Source: Actinomadura montaniterrae (GTDB lineage: Bacteria; Actinomycetota; Actinomycetes; Streptosporangiales; Streptosporangiaceae). Taken from it: a stretch of 64,000 bases of DNA. The stretch is from positions 1 to 64,000 of the forward strand of contig NZ_WBMR01000009.1 of assembly GCF_008923365.1 (NCBI RefSeq), in the 5' to 3' direction. This document shows, piece by piece, positions 17,751-26,165 of the stretch. Position 1 is the stretch's first letter; every line of letters begins with the position of its first letter. Below the pieces are notes generated by a model. It was not told the origin of the DNA and did not search any database. It worked only from the letters and a program-made list of their open reading frames with translations. Both the position numbers and the translations under genes were made by a program.

Positions 17751-18461
17751 ATGCGTTCACTACCTGTGCGATCACCCGATCCGGCCGCCGCCACACGCGA
17801 GCGCGGGGAAAGATCCGTCCCGCTGCTGCGGCCGATCGCCAGCAGCGCGCCGCTGGCGTTCTTCGCGTTCGGCGTCGGCACCGTCCTCTACACGGCGCTG
17901 CAGCTGCAGTGGGTCCCGCAGGCGCAGGCCGGGCCGCTGACGGTCATCCTGCTGGCCTTCGTGGCACCGCTGGAGATCATCACGGGGCTCATCGCCTTCG
18001 CCGCGCGGGACGGCGGCCTGGGGACGATCATGCTGATGCTCGGTGCCGTGTGGGCGTCCATCGCGATCACGATGCGGTCGTCCCCGCCCGGCGCGCGCTC
18101 GGCGATGCTGGGCGTCTTCCTGCTCACCGTCGCCGCGATGCTGCTGGCCATGAGCAGCGCGTCGGTCCGGACCCGCCCCCTGCTGTTCCTGCTCGCGCTC
18201 CTGGCGGCGACCCGGTTCACGCTCAGCGGGATCTACGAGATCGACGGCAGCACGGCCGTGGAGCACGCGTCGGGATGGATCGGCGTCCCCATCGTCGCGA
18301 TCGCGCTCTACGCGGGGACCGCGTTCCTGCTCGAAGACACCATGCGCAGGACGATCCTGCCGGTGGCGCGCCGCAGGACCGCCAGGACCGCGCTCGAAGG
18401 AGACCTGAGCCAGCAGGTTCAGCGCGTGACGCAGGAGGCCGGCGTCCGCCAGCAGTTGTAG
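17751..18461 (+). CDS. GPR1/FUN34/YaaH (acetate transporter)-like membrane protein
   Basis: 236 residues from the ATG at 17751, with GTG 17766 as an alternative. Six hydrophobic helices are seen between about residues 30 and 205. The region EIITGLIAFAARDGGLGTIMLMLGAVWAS matches the AceTr family block around its conserved GNTFGATAF segment, and ASGWIGVPIVAIALYAG matches the last helix. The hallmark NP motif at the start of the family is not seen, so it is a divergent member. It may carry acetate or another short acid. Its start touches the alternative start of the GH2 gene, so the two divergent promoters must overlap coding DNA. Confidence 0.72.
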   Translation: MRSLPVRSPDPAAATRERGERSVPLLRPIASSAPLAFFAFGVGTVLYTALQLQWVPQAQAGPLTVILLAFVAPLEIITGLIAFAARDGGLGTIMLMLGAVWASIAITMRSSPPGARSAMLGVFLLTVAAMLLAMSSASVRTRPLLFLLALLAATRFTLSGIYEIDGSTAVEHASGWIGVPIVAIALYAGTAFLLEDTMRRTILPVARRRTARTALEGDLSQQVQRVTQEAGVRQQL

Positions 18462-18521
18462 AGCCGCGCACCGGCGGAGTCGGTCCCGGCGGTGAGCCTG
18501 CACCTGGCAGATGTACCTTCA

Positions 18522-18543
18522 GCAGGGCGCTGGCTGGCCCTGC
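18522..18543. promoter_or_regulatory. Inverted repeat in the leader of the MFS gene
   Basis: GCAGGGC, eight-base spacer, GCCCTGC: a perfect 7-bp inverted repeat ending 23 bp before the MFS start. It may be an operator for a nearby regulator or a weak terminator for the upstream gene. Confidence 0.35.
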
Positions 18544-18566
18544 CCGCGAGCAGCAGTCTCAAGGGC

Positions 18567-20036
18567 ATGACGACAGACACCTCACAGAGCACCGCGCAGC
18601 TCGGTCTGCGCGGCTGGCTCGTCCTCATCACCCTGTGCGGCGCCACCTTCATGACCGGCCTGGACTACTCGATCATCACCGTCGCCCTGCCGGAGATCGG
18701 CCGCGACCTCGGCTTCTCCGGAGCGTCCGCCCTCCAGTGGGTCGCGACCGCGTGCCTGCTGCCGACTGCCGCGCTGATGCCGCTGTTCGGGCGCGCGTCC
18801 GACATGCTCGGCAGGCGCCGGCTGTTCATGACCGGCGTGGCGGGCTTCACCCTCATGTCGCTGGCGGCGGCGCTGGCGCCGAGCCCGGGGCCGCTCGTCG
18901 CGGCGCGCGCCGGGCAGGGCGTCGCCGCCGCCATGATCGGACCGACCGCGCTCGCGCTGATGACCGCCGCCTTCCCGGAGGGGCCGCGCCGCACCCGGGC
19001 CCTCGGCGTCAACGGCGCGCTCCTGTCGCTCGGATTCGTCATCGGGACGATCGGCGGCGGCCTCATCACCAGCGGGCTGAACTGGCGGTGGACGATGCTG
19101 ATCCTGGTCGGTATCGGCTCCCTGGTCCTGCTCGGCGCGGTCGCGGTCGTCCGCGAGACGGCCGGACGGAGCCGGGCCCGGCTCGACGTCCCCGGCGCGA
19201 TCCTCGCGAGCGGCGGGCTGTTCGCCCTGGTCTACGGCATCTCCACCGGCGGCGACGCGGGCTGGGGCAGCGCGCCGACGCTCGCGGCGCTGCTGGGCTC
19301 GGCGGTCCTGCTCGGTTCCTTCCTCGCCGTCGAGGCCCGGCACGCGGCGCCGCTCGTCCCGCTCCGCCTGCTGCGCCGTGCGACCGTCAAGTGGGGCATG
19401 GCCGTCGGCCTGGTCACCTTCGGCATGTGCGGCGGCGCGACGCTGCTGCTCAGCATCTACATGCAGGACGTCCTCGGCTACTCCCCGCTGCAGACCGGGC
19501 TCGGCTTCCTCGGCGAGGGCGTCGCGGCCCTGGCCGGCGGCACCCTCGCCGCCCGGCTGATCAACGCCCGCGGGACGGCCGCGACCATCGCGATCGGCCT
19601 GGCCGTGCAGGCCGCGGGCACCGCGGCGATGGCGGTCCTGCCCGTGCACGGCGGCCTGGCCCTGCTGCTGGCCACGTCCGCCACGATGGGCTTCGGGCAC
19701 GTCCTGACCGTGGTGGCCGCGATCACGACCATCACGTCCGGCCTGGACCCGGCCGACCAGGGCGTCGCGGGCAGCCTCGCCCAGATGCCCACCTTCGTCG
19801 GCGCGATCGGCGTCGCCGGGCTCACCGCGATCGCCGCGGCCCGCGCCGAGGCGCTCGCTCCGGCCACCACCAAGGCCCTCGCCACGCTGGGCGGGCTGCA
19901 CGCCGCATTCCTGGCGGCCGGGGCGGTCGCGCTGCTCGGCGCGGTCGCGGGCGGCGTCCTGCTCCGCCGGACCGGCCCCGTCCAGGCGGCCGGGCGCTCC
20001 GCCGAGGAGCCGGCCGAGCGTTGCCTGGCCGCCTGA
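18567..20036 (+). CDS. MFS transporter, DHA2 (14-helix) drug-efflux type
   Basis: 489 residues from the ATG at 18567. The first helix motif FMTGLDYSIITVALPEIG matches DHA2 motif D1 (the LDxTxxNVALP pattern), and motif A is present as GRASDMLGRRRLFM. About 14 helices are visible. It should export small toxic molecules in exchange for protons. The convergent XRE regulator with an MmyB-type domain follows 10 bp after the stop; such regulators often sit next to MFS or dehydrogenase genes. The substrate cannot be predicted. Confidence 0.9.
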   Translation: MTTDTSQSTAQLGLRGWLVLITLCGATFMTGLDYSIITVALPEIGRDLGFSGASALQWVATACLLPTAALMPLFGRASDMLGRRRLFMTGVAGFTLMSLAAALAPSPGPLVAARAGQGVAAAMIGPTALALMTAAFPEGPRRTRALGVNGALLSLGFVIGTIGGGLITSGLNWRWTMLILVGIGSLVLLGAVAVVRETAGRSRARLDVPGAILASGGLFALVYGISTGGDAGWGSAPTLAALLGSAVLLGSFLAVEARHAAPLVPLRLLRRATVKWGMAVGLVTFGMCGGATLLLSIYMQDVLGYSPLQTGLGFLGEGVAALAGGTLAARLINARGTAATIAIGLAVQAAGTAAMAVLPVHGGLALLLATSATMGFGHVLTVVAAITTITSGLDPADQGVAGSLAQMPTFVGAIGVAGLTAIAAARAEALAPATTKALATLGGLHAAFLAAGAVALLGAVAGGVLLRRTGPVQAAGRSAEEPAERCLAA

Positions 20037-20040
20037 TCGG

Positions 20041-20056
20041 CGCCCGTCAGCGGGCG
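20041..20056. terminator. Short hairpin between convergent genes
   Basis: CGCCCG-TCAG-CGGGCG forms a 6-bp stem with a four-base loop right between the MFS stop and the XRE regulator stop. It overlaps the end of the latter. It could act as a bidirectional terminator; no T-run follows. Confidence 0.4.
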
Positions 20057-20892
20057 GTCGCGGCGACGAGCCCGGCGAGCCGCCGCAACCGCTCGCTCGA
20101 CGGCGAGCCCGGTTCCGCCTGGAACACCACCACGCCCTGGCCCTCGTCGTCGGGCGTCCGCAGCAGTTCGGTCGTGAGGGTCATGACACCGGCTTCCGGG
20201 TGCCGGTAGCCGCGCTCGATGGTCGCGCAGTTCGCCACCGGATGCTCCGTCCACAGGGCGCGGAACTCCGGGCTGAGCGCCAGCAGTTCCTCGACCAGCG
20301 CGGTCAGCTCCTCGTCGCCGGGGAAGCGGCTCAGCGAGCCCTCCAGGTAGGCGATGTCGTCACGGGCCTTCTGCTCCCAGTCGACATAGAGACCCCGCGC
20401 GAAGTCCGTCTCCAGGAAGTCGACGCGGATGAAGTTCGGCTTCTCCTCGCCGTCGAAGTCCCAGTGCGGGGCCAGGAGCGCGTGCGCCAGGCGGTTCCAC
20501 GCGAGGATGTCGCCCCGCCGTCCGACCGCCATCGCGGGCGCCTCGGTGAACGAGTCCACCATCGCCTTGATGCCCGGGCGCAGCCGCTCCGGCCGGACCC
20601 GCTCCCGGGCCCGCACCACCCGGGCGAGCCGGTGCAGGTGGTCCAGCTCGTCGTCGTCCAGCCGCAGGACGCGGGCGATGGAGTCGAGCACCTCGTCCGA
20701 GACGTTCGGGCTCTGCCCCTGCTCCAGCCGCGTGTAGTACCCCACGCTGACCCCGGCGAGCGGCGCCAGCTCCTCCCTGCGCAGCCCGGCCACGCGCCGG
20801 TGCCGCACGCCGGGGCTCAGCCCCACGTCCTCCGGCCGGAGCCGGGCGCGGCGGGACCGGAGGAACTCACCAAGCGCAGAACCGGGATACAT
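20047..20892 (-). CDS. XRE-family regulator with MmyB-like ligand-binding domain
   Basis: 281 residues. The N-terminal HTH contains the family hallmark RVAGLRREELAPLAGVSVGYYTRLEQG (about residues 34-60 in two blocks). The rest matches the MmyB-like ligand-binding domain: GDILAWNRLAHALL, NFIRVDFLE and EHPVANCATIERGYRHPEAG. These regulators are widespread in actinomycetes and usually control an adjacent transporter or dehydrogenase, here probably the convergent MFS gene. The MmyB-type domain is thought to bind a fatty-acid-like ligand. Confidence 0.92.
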   Translation of the reverse strand: MYPGSALGEFLRSRRARLRPEDVGLSPGVRHRRVAGLRREELAPLAGVSVGYYTRLEQGQSPNVSDEVLDSIARVLRLDDDELDHLHRLARVVRARERVRPERLRPGIKAMVDSFTEAPAMAVGRRGDILAWNRLAHALLAPHWDFDGEEKPNFIRVDFLETDFARGLYVDWEQKARDDIAYLEGSLSRFPGDEELTALVEELLALSPEFRALWTEHPVANCATIERGYRHPEAGVMTLTTELLRTPDDEGQGVVVFQAEPGSPSSERLRRLAGLVAATAR

Positions 20893-20929
20893 GGATCAAA
20901 GAATCTCAGATCCGCACATCCCCCGAAAG

Positions 20930-21328
20930 CTAGGGCGCCGGGGAGTGCGCGGCGTTGGCCTGGTCGACCTCGGCCATGTGCTCCTCCGCCCACGCGCGCA
21001 CGACCGCGAGCGCGCCTTCGAGGGAAAGGCCCAGCTCGGTGAGCCGGTAGTGGACGCGGGGCGGCACGGTCGGCTCCACGCGGCGGGCGACGAGCCCGTC
21101 GCGGGCGAGGCTCTGCAGGGTCGCCGACAGCATCTTCTGGGAGACGCCGGGCATCCGCCGCCGCAGCTCGGCGAACCGCAGCTCGCCGGGCGCGGCCTCG
21201 GCGAGGACCTTGACCGCCATGGACGTCCACTTGGTGCCGATGCGGTCGAGGAGCCGGCGCGTCGGGCAGGCGGGGTCGAACAGGTCCCCGCGCGCCCCCT
21301 TCGCGGTACCGGCCGGTGAGGAGGTCAC
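20930..21328 (-). CDS. HxlR-family transcriptional regulator
   Basis: 132 residues. The HxlR signature is clear: CPTRRLLDRIGTKWTSMAVKVL, then LRFAELRRRMPGVSQKMLSATLQSL (about 50-75) and the wing with HYRLTELG. It is a small winged-helix dimer that usually regulates a divergent detoxification or redox gene. The divergent neighbour is an alpha/beta hydrolase 100 bp away, and two TGGTAACCA repeats lie in the gap. Confidence 0.92.
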   Translation of the reverse strand: MTSSPAGTAKGARGDLFDPACPTRRLLDRIGTKWTSMAVKVLAEAAPGELRFAELRRRMPGVSQKMLSATLQSLARDGLVARRVEPTVPPRVHYRLTELGLSLEGALAVVRAWAEEHMAEVDQANAAHSPAP

Positions 21329-21394
21329 CTGCGGCTCACCACCTGTCGTAGAAGTGCCGTCTGGCAGCCCGAATGGGAGTCACTTAGGCTCCCC

Positions 21395-21413
21395 TGGTAA
21401 CCAATGGTAACCA
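21395..21413. promoter_or_regulatory. Tandem TGGTAACCA palindromes, probable HxlR operator
   Basis: TGGT-A-ACCA occurs at 21395-21403 and again at 21405-21413, exactly one helical turn apart (10 bp). The pair lies between the divergent HxlR and hydrolase genes, just before the hydrolase ribosome site. A pair of identical small palindromes at one-turn spacing suits two winged-helix dimers. Confidence 0.75.
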
Positions 21414-21428
21414 CTAAGGGGAGGCGCC

Positions 21429-22340
21429 ATGCCGTCCTTGTCAGCTTCCGGCGGGCCCGTCCCGGGGGTCTCGCTGAGGCGGGTGGCCGCGAACGGCATC
21501 GAGGCCAACGTGGCCGTCGGCGGGCACGGACCGGCCGTCCTGCTGCTCCACGGCTTCCCGCACACCTGGCGGGTGTGGACGGAGGTCGTCCCCGAGCTCG
21601 TCCGGCATCACCGGGTCATTGCGCCCGACCTGCGGGGCCTCGGCGGGACCACCCGCGCGGCCGGCGGGTACGACGCCGCGGGGCTCGCCGCCGACGCCGA
21701 GGGGATCCTGGACGCCCTCGGGGAGGAGTCCGCGACGGTGGTCGCCATCGACGCGGGCGTGCCGCCCGCCTTCATCCTCGCCATGCGCCGCCCGCACCGG
21801 GTGCGGCGGCTCGTGCTGATGGAAGGGACGCTGGGGCCGCTGCCCGGCGCCGAGGACTTCTTCGCGGACGGGCCGCCGTGGTGGTTCGGGTTCCACCGCG
21901 TCCCCGGCCTGGCCGAAACCGTCCTGGCCGGGCACGAGGCCGAGTACATCGGCTGGTTCCTGGCGGCCGGGACGCGCGGCCGCAGGGTTCCGCGCGACAT
22001 CCACGACGACTTCGTCCGCGCCTACACCGGAAGCGACGCCCTGCGCAGCGCGTTCGCCCACTATCGCGCCGCCCCCGCCAGCGCCCGGCAGTTCCAGGAC
22101 GCCGCCGCCTCGTCGCGGCTCACCATGCCGACGCTCGCGGTCGGCGCGCAGCCGGTCGGCGACGCGCTGGAGCGGCAACTGCGACCGCTCGCCGACGACC
22201 TGACCGGCCACCTCATCGAGGACTGCGGCCACATCATCCCGCTCGACCGGCCCGAGGAGCTCCTCTCCGTCCTGATGCCGTTCCTGGGCTCGGACGGTTC
22301 CCGCCGGGCGCGCACGGGAGCCGGGTCGCGCGTTGTCTAG
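21429..22340 (+). CDS. Alpha/beta hydrolase, epoxide-hydrolase-like
   Basis: 303 residues. LLLHGFPHTWRVW (about 38-50) is the oxyanion HGFP motif and DLRGLGGT follows, both typical of epoxide hydrolases and haloalkane dehalogenases. The nucleophile position reads VVAIDAGVPPA, so an Asp stands where esterases have Ser. This supports a hydrolase that forms an ester intermediate through Asp. The closing His is in EDCGHIIPLDRPEEL. The start follows the ribosome site GGGGAGG. It is probably repressed by the divergent HxlR protein. Confidence 0.85.
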   Translation: MPSLSASGGPVPGVSLRRVAANGIEANVAVGGHGPAVLLLHGFPHTWRVWTEVVPELVRHHRVIAPDLRGLGGTTRAAGGYDAAGLAADAEGILDALGEESATVVAIDAGVPPAFILAMRRPHRVRRLVLMEGTLGPLPGAEDFFADGPPWWFGFHRVPGLAETVLAGHEAEYIGWFLAAGTRGRRVPRDIHDDFVRAYTGSDALRSAFAHYRAAPASARQFQDAAASSRLTMPTLAVGAQPVGDALERQLRPLADDLTGHLIEDCGHIIPLDRPEELLSVLMPFLGSDGSRRARTGAGSRVV

Positions 22341-22383
22341 GATCGGACGCCGATCAGCGATGTGAGCGGCAGCGGGGGCCGAG

Positions 22384-23256
22384 GTGGAACCGACCGGCGC
22401 GATGGCGGGGGACGGCTGGGAGGCGCACCGTCCGGCGGTGTTCGGGGCGGCCTACCGGATCCTCGGCAGCGTCGCCGAGGCCGAGGACGTGACGCAGGAG
22501 GTCTGGCTGCGCGCCGCCGCCGCGGACCTGTCCGGCGTGCGGGACCTGCGGGCCTGGCTGGTCACGGTCGCCGCCCGGACGTCCTACAACGTGCTGAAGT
22601 CGGCGCGCGTCCGGCGCGAGTCCTACGTCGGGCCGTGGCTGCCGGAACCGCTGCTGACCGGGCCCGACACCGCCGCGCGGGTGCTCATGGACGAGTCGGT
22701 GAGCACCGCGATGCTGGTCGTCATGGAGACGCTCACCCCGGCCGAACGCGTCGCGCTGGTCCTGCACGACGTGTTCGACTTCCCGTTCGCGCGGATCGCC
22801 GAGGTGCTCGGCGGCACGCCCGCCGCGTCCCGGAAGCTCGCCTCCCGGGCGCGGGCGCGGGTCGCCGCCGTCCGGGAGCGGCCCCGGGCGTCCAAGGCCG
22901 AGACCGAGCGGGTGCTCCGCGCGTTCAAGGCGGCGGCCGAGGCGGGCGACATGGCCGGGCTCGTCAAGCTGCTGCACCCCGACGCCGTCTACGTCGCGGA
23001 CGGCGGCGGCAAGGCGACCGCCGCGCGCAGGCCGGTCCACGGCGCGGAGCGGATCGCCCTGCTCGCCGTCAGGCAGCTCGAGATGCGGCGGCCGGACGCG
23101 GTCCGGATCGTCGAGGCCAACGGGCACCCGGCCCTGGCTACCTACCACGGCGGCACGCTGGTCTGGCTCGACACCGTCGAGGTCGCCGGCGGGCGGATCA
23201 CCGCGTTCCGGAGACTGGCCAATCCGGAGAAGCTCGCCCGCGCCGGTCACACCTGA
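22384..23256 (+). CDS. ECF sigma factor of the SigJ/ECF41 type with SnoaL-like C-terminal domain
   Basis: 290 residues from the GTG at 22384; ATG 22402 is an alternative. Region 2 reads AAYRILGSVAEAEDVTQEVWLRAA (about 20-43 in parts) and region 4 reads LTPAERVALVLHDVFDFPFARIAEVLG (about 120-146). The last 120 residues form a SnoaL/NTF2-like domain, which marks the ECF41 group; in that group it acts as a built-in regulator instead of a separate anti-sigma factor. The DxVY segment (HPDAVYVADGGGK) and the NGHPA motif of that domain are both visible. ECF41 genes usually neighbour an oxidoreductase, decarboxylase or epimerase that they control; here an FAD oxidoreductase follows 67 bp later. Confidence 0.92.
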   Translation: MEPTGAMAGDGWEAHRPAVFGAAYRILGSVAEAEDVTQEVWLRAAAADLSGVRDLRAWLVTVAARTSYNVLKSARVRRESYVGPWLPEPLLTGPDTAARVLMDESVSTAMLVVMETLTPAERVALVLHDVFDFPFARIAEVLGGTPAASRKLASRARARVAAVRERPRASKAETERVLRAFKAAAEAGDMAGLVKLLHPDAVYVADGGGKATAARRPVHGAERIALLAVRQLEMRRPDAVRIVEANGHPALATYHGGTLVWLDTVEVAGGRITAFRRLANPEKLARAGHT

Positions 23257-23323
23257 CCCGGCCGTCTTGTCTCCCTCGCGACTCCCCCGGATCCCGCCGG
23301 GGGCGAGAGCGAGAGGACGGACG

Positions 23324-24484
23324 ATGGCGCACGTTGTCATCATCGGAGGCGGGTTCGCCGGCGTGTGGAGCGCGGCGGGAGCGGCCCTGGCACGCGAACG
23401 GGCGGGCGCGGGCACGGGCCTGCGCGTCACGCTCGTCGCGCCGAACGAGCACCTGGTGCTCCGGCCGCGCCTGTACGAACCCGAGCCGGACCTGGCCAAG
23501 GTCGAGCTGCGCAGGATCCTCGGCCCGATCGGCGCCGAGCACGTGCGGGCGTCGGTGAGCACGATCGACACCGGCCGCCGCGTGGTCGTGGCCGACGGCC
23601 GCGAGATCGGCTACGACCGCCTCGTCCTGGCGGCGGGCAGCGCGCTCGTCCGGCCGCACGGCCTACCGGGCGCCGGACGGCTCTTCGACATCGACACGCT
23701 GGACGGCGCCCTGCGCCTCACCGATCACCTGCGCGGCCGCGAGGACTACGCCGCCGTGGTGGTCGGCGCCGGGTTCGTCGGGCTGGAGGCCGCGACCGCC
23801 CTCGCGGCCCGGGGCCGGGTACTGCTGGTGGACCGGGCCCCGGTGGTCGGCGACCAGCTCGGTCCCGGCCCGCGTCCGGTGATCGAGGCGGCGCTGGACG
23901 AGCTCGGCATCGAGCGCCGCCTCGGCACCACGGTCACGGAGGTCGGCGAGGGACGCGCCGTCCTCTCCGACGGGACCGAGGTCGAGACGGACGCCGTCGT
24001 CTGGTCGGTCGGCCTCCGGGCCAGCGGCCTCACCCGGCAGATCTCCGGCGAGCTCGACGCGCTCGGGCGGGTGCCGGTGAACCGGCGGCTGCGCGCCCTT
24101 CCCGAGGTGTTCGCCGCCGGCGACACCGCTGCGGCGCCGTTCGACGCCGGGCACACGGTCATGCAGGCGTGCCAGCACGCGGTCCCGCTCGGCAAGGTCG
24201 CCGGTTACAACGCGGCCGCCGACCTGCTCGGCGTGCCGCTCCGCGACTTCACGCCCGGCCCGTACGTCACCTGCCTCGACCTCGGCGGCGCCGGCGCGGT
24301 CTTCACCCGGGGCTGGGAGCGGACGGTGATGGCCGCGGGCGCCGAGGGCGCGGCCGTCAAGAAGTGGATCAACGACCACATCCACCCGCCGGTCGACGAC
24401 GCCGCGGAAATCCTCTCCGCCGCCGACCACGTCTATCTGGAGATCCCGTTCTTCCCGCGCGAAGGGACGGCCCCCGCCGCATGA
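23324..24484 (+). CDS. FAD-dependent NADH-dehydrogenase-like oxidoreductase (type II)
   Basis: 386 residues starting MAHVVIIGGGFAG, with the FAD Rossmann motif GGGFAG at 8-13. A second nucleotide motif, VVVGAGFVGLEAATALAARG (about 143-162), binds NAD(P)H, and the FAD-closing motif EVFAAGDTAA lies near residue 265. It resembles NDH-2-type and carotenoid/ferredoxin-reductase-like enzymes of actinomycetes. No C-terminal membrane helix is obvious. A ribosome site (GAGAGG) precedes the ATG. It is probably the target gene of the adjacent ECF41 sigma factor. Confidence 0.9.
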   Translation: MAHVVIIGGGFAGVWSAAGAALARERAGAGTGLRVTLVAPNEHLVLRPRLYEPEPDLAKVELRRILGPIGAEHVRASVSTIDTGRRVVVADGREIGYDRLVLAAGSALVRPHGLPGAGRLFDIDTLDGALRLTDHLRGREDYAAVVVGAGFVGLEAATALAARGRVLLVDRAPVVGDQLGPGPRPVIEAALDELGIERRLGTTVTEVGEGRAVLSDGTEVETDAVVWSVGLRASGLTRQISGELDALGRVPVNRRLRALPEVFAAGDTAAAPFDAGHTVMQACQHAVPLGKVAGYNAAADLLGVPLRDFTPGPYVTCLDLGGAGAVFTRGWERTVMAAGAEGAAVKKWINDHIHPPVDDAAEILSAADHVYLEIPFFPREGTAPAA

Positions 24485-24509
24485 GACCCCCGGTACACCG
24501 GGCCCGTGC

Positions 24510-25163
24510 TCACAGGCCGAGCGCCGCCGCCACCCGTCCCGCCAGCTCGTCCTCGGTCATGCCGACGTCGACCTCGATGCCGCACAGGCCCAGGGACCTC
24601 GTCTCCTCCCGGAGGCGCGCGGTGAACATCCGGTCGCGTTCGAGGAGGTTGCGCAGCGCCCGCTCCGGATCGCCGGTCCGGCGGGCGATGGCCCACGTCG
24701 AGCCCCTGCTGTCGAGGGCGGCCCGGCGGAACCCGGGCGTCGGGAGGAGCCAGACGGCCCGCCCGGGGACGTCGAGGAGCGGCGCGACCAGGTGCGGCAG
24801 CAGCCGGAAACCCTCGACGATCACGCACGGCTCCTCCGGCAGGCGCAGCAGATCCTCGACGATCAGCTCGAAGGCCTCGCCGCGGAACCAGTGGAACGTC
24901 TCGAGCATGGTCTCCGGCGTCCGGTTCACCCACCGCTCGTCCATGTCCATGGCCTTGAACTCGCTGAGGAACGGGCTGTCGCCGGGCGTGGTCCGGGCCG
25001 CGTGGTCCGCCATGACGTCGTCGGTCGCGTACAACCGGAATCCGTGCCGCTCCGCGAGACGGCGGGCGATGGTCGACTTCCCCGCCCCCGACCCGCCGCC
25101 GATCCAGTGGACGTGCCGCAGCGCCCTCACGCCGATCCCCCCGGTCCCGGCGCGATCAGTCAT
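24510..25163 (-). CDS. P-loop NTPase/small-molecule kinase-like protein
   Basis: 217 residues. The Walker A motif GGGSGAGKST is at about residues 22-31, followed by ARRLAERHGFRLYATDD, in which the DD resembles the substrate-side acid pair of shikimate- and gluconate-kinase-type proteins. VIVEGFRLLP is a Walker B-like strand. A lid-like Arg-rich region comes later. It is probably a phosphotransferase of the adenylate-kinase-like fold acting on an unknown small molecule. No partner gene gives a clue; its neighbours are convergent or separate. Confidence 0.75.
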   Translation of the reverse strand: MTDRAGTGGIGVRALRHVHWIGGGSGAGKSTIARRLAERHGFRLYATDDVMADHAARTTPGDSPFLSEFKAMDMDERWVNRTPETMLETFHWFRGEAFELIVEDLLRLPEEPCVIVEGFRLLPHLVAPLLDVPGRAVWLLPTPGFRRAALDSRGSTWAIARRTGDPERALRNLLERDRMFTARLREETRSLGLCGIEVDVGMTEDELAGRVAAALGL

Positions 25164-25214
25164 CGGCGGATGATCGCACGGCCGTGGAAGGGCGGCAACC
25201 TGCGCGGCGAGCCG

Positions 25215-25234
25215 CCGGCGGACCGTCCCGCCGG
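25215..25234. terminator. GC hairpin downstream of the hydrolase gene
   Basis: CCGGCGG, six-base loop ACCGTC, CCGCCGG: a perfect 7-bp stem 15 bp beyond the stop of the leftward hydrolase gene. It is plausible as an actinobacterial terminator without a T-run. Confidence 0.45.
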
Positions 25235-25248
25235 ACGGCGCCGGGCCG

Positions 25249-26118
25249 TCAGGCGGCGCCGGCGAGGACGTCGCGGAGCCTGCGCGCGAAGGCCTCCGGC
25301 TGCCCGGCGAAGCCGTGCCGGCCGCCCACGAAGCCGCCGTGGTGGCTCGGGAACACCGTCGCCCGCTGCCCGAGCAGTTCGGCCGCCGCCTCCGAGGTGC
25401 GCGCGGTGACGGTGCCCCGCGACTCCTCCCCCACCGCGATCACGATCCGCGTCGGCGCGGCGGTCAGCGCCTCGATGTCGGGCCGGTAGCCGCTGACCGC
25501 CCACGACACGTCCGAGAGCAGGGGGTCGCCGCGAGAGCCGTCGTCCTCCGCCGGCAGCCCGAACTGCGCGGGGTCGGGTGCGGGCGCGGCGAAGTACCCG
25601 TCGGTGAACTCGCCCTGCCAGGAGGTCATCGCGATGAAGGCCGCCATGCCCGCACCCGCCCCCTTGGCCTCGTAGACGTCCCGGATGGCGGCCCGCGCGC
25701 GCTCGGCGGCAGCCGCGTCGGGCAGCAGCGGAAGGAGCGGCGGCTCGTGCGCCACCAGCGTGGCCACGTCGTCGGGGTGGGCGGCGACGAGGGCGAGCGC
25801 GGTCACCGCGCCGCCGCTGCTGGCGAACATCTCGACGGGGCCCGCGCCCAGCGCCTTGATGAGCGCGTGCACGTCCCCCGCCTGGGTCTCCGGGTCGTGA
25901 TCGGTCCTGCCGTCCTTGCGGGTACTGCGGCCCAGACCGCGCGGGTCGTAGGTGACCACCGTGCGCTCGGGGAAGTGGGACGCCAGGTCGGCGAACCCGC
26001 CGGCGTCCATGGGCTGGCCGATCATGACCAGCGGCGGGCGGCCGTCCGAGGGCGGCAGCGGCCCCCGGACGTCGTAGAAGAGGTCGGCCTCGGGAGTCTC
26101 GAGCGTGCGGGTCTTCAT
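25249..26118 (-). CDS. Alpha/beta hydrolase
   Basis: 289 residues. LVMIGQPMDAGGF replaces the usual HG motif. TYDPRGLGRS is the typical strand-5 region, and the nucleophile elbow reads MFASSGGAVTAL (about 94-105), so Ser in the ASSGG motif is the likely nucleophile. The late His in FPSHHGGFVGG is the probable catalytic base. It resembles the many uncharacterised actinobacterial hydrolases that neighbour regulators. No export signal is present. The substrate is unknown. Confidence 0.85.
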   Translation of the reverse strand: MKTRTLETPEADLFYDVRGPLPPSDGRPPLVMIGQPMDAGGFADLASHFPERTVVTYDPRGLGRSTRKDGRTDHDPETQAGDVHALIKALGAGPVEMFASSGGAVTALALVAAHPDDVATLVAHEPPLLPLLPDAAAAERARAAIRDVYEAKGAGAGMAAFIAMTSWQGEFTDGYFAAPAPDPAQFGLPAEDDGSRGDPLLSDVSWAVSGYRPDIEALTAAPTRIVIAVGEESRGTVTARTSEAAAELLGQRATVFPSHHGGFVGGRHGFAGQPEAFARRLRDVLAGAA

Positions 26119-26165
26119 GCCCGTACCGACCTGCGGTGCGTCCGAAACTCATCGCCGAGAACGCG

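Noticed and set aside
15620..20209. Open frame of 1529 codons on the plus strand
   Set aside because: It is the shadow of the GH2 gene followed by frame-shifted readings of the transporter and MFS genes; no motif is seen.
22330..23330. ECF41 autoregulatory promoter (TGTCACA and CGTC boxes)
   Set aside because: TTGTCT occurs before both the sigma and oxidoreductase genes, but the second box does not appear at the right distance, so I do not call it.
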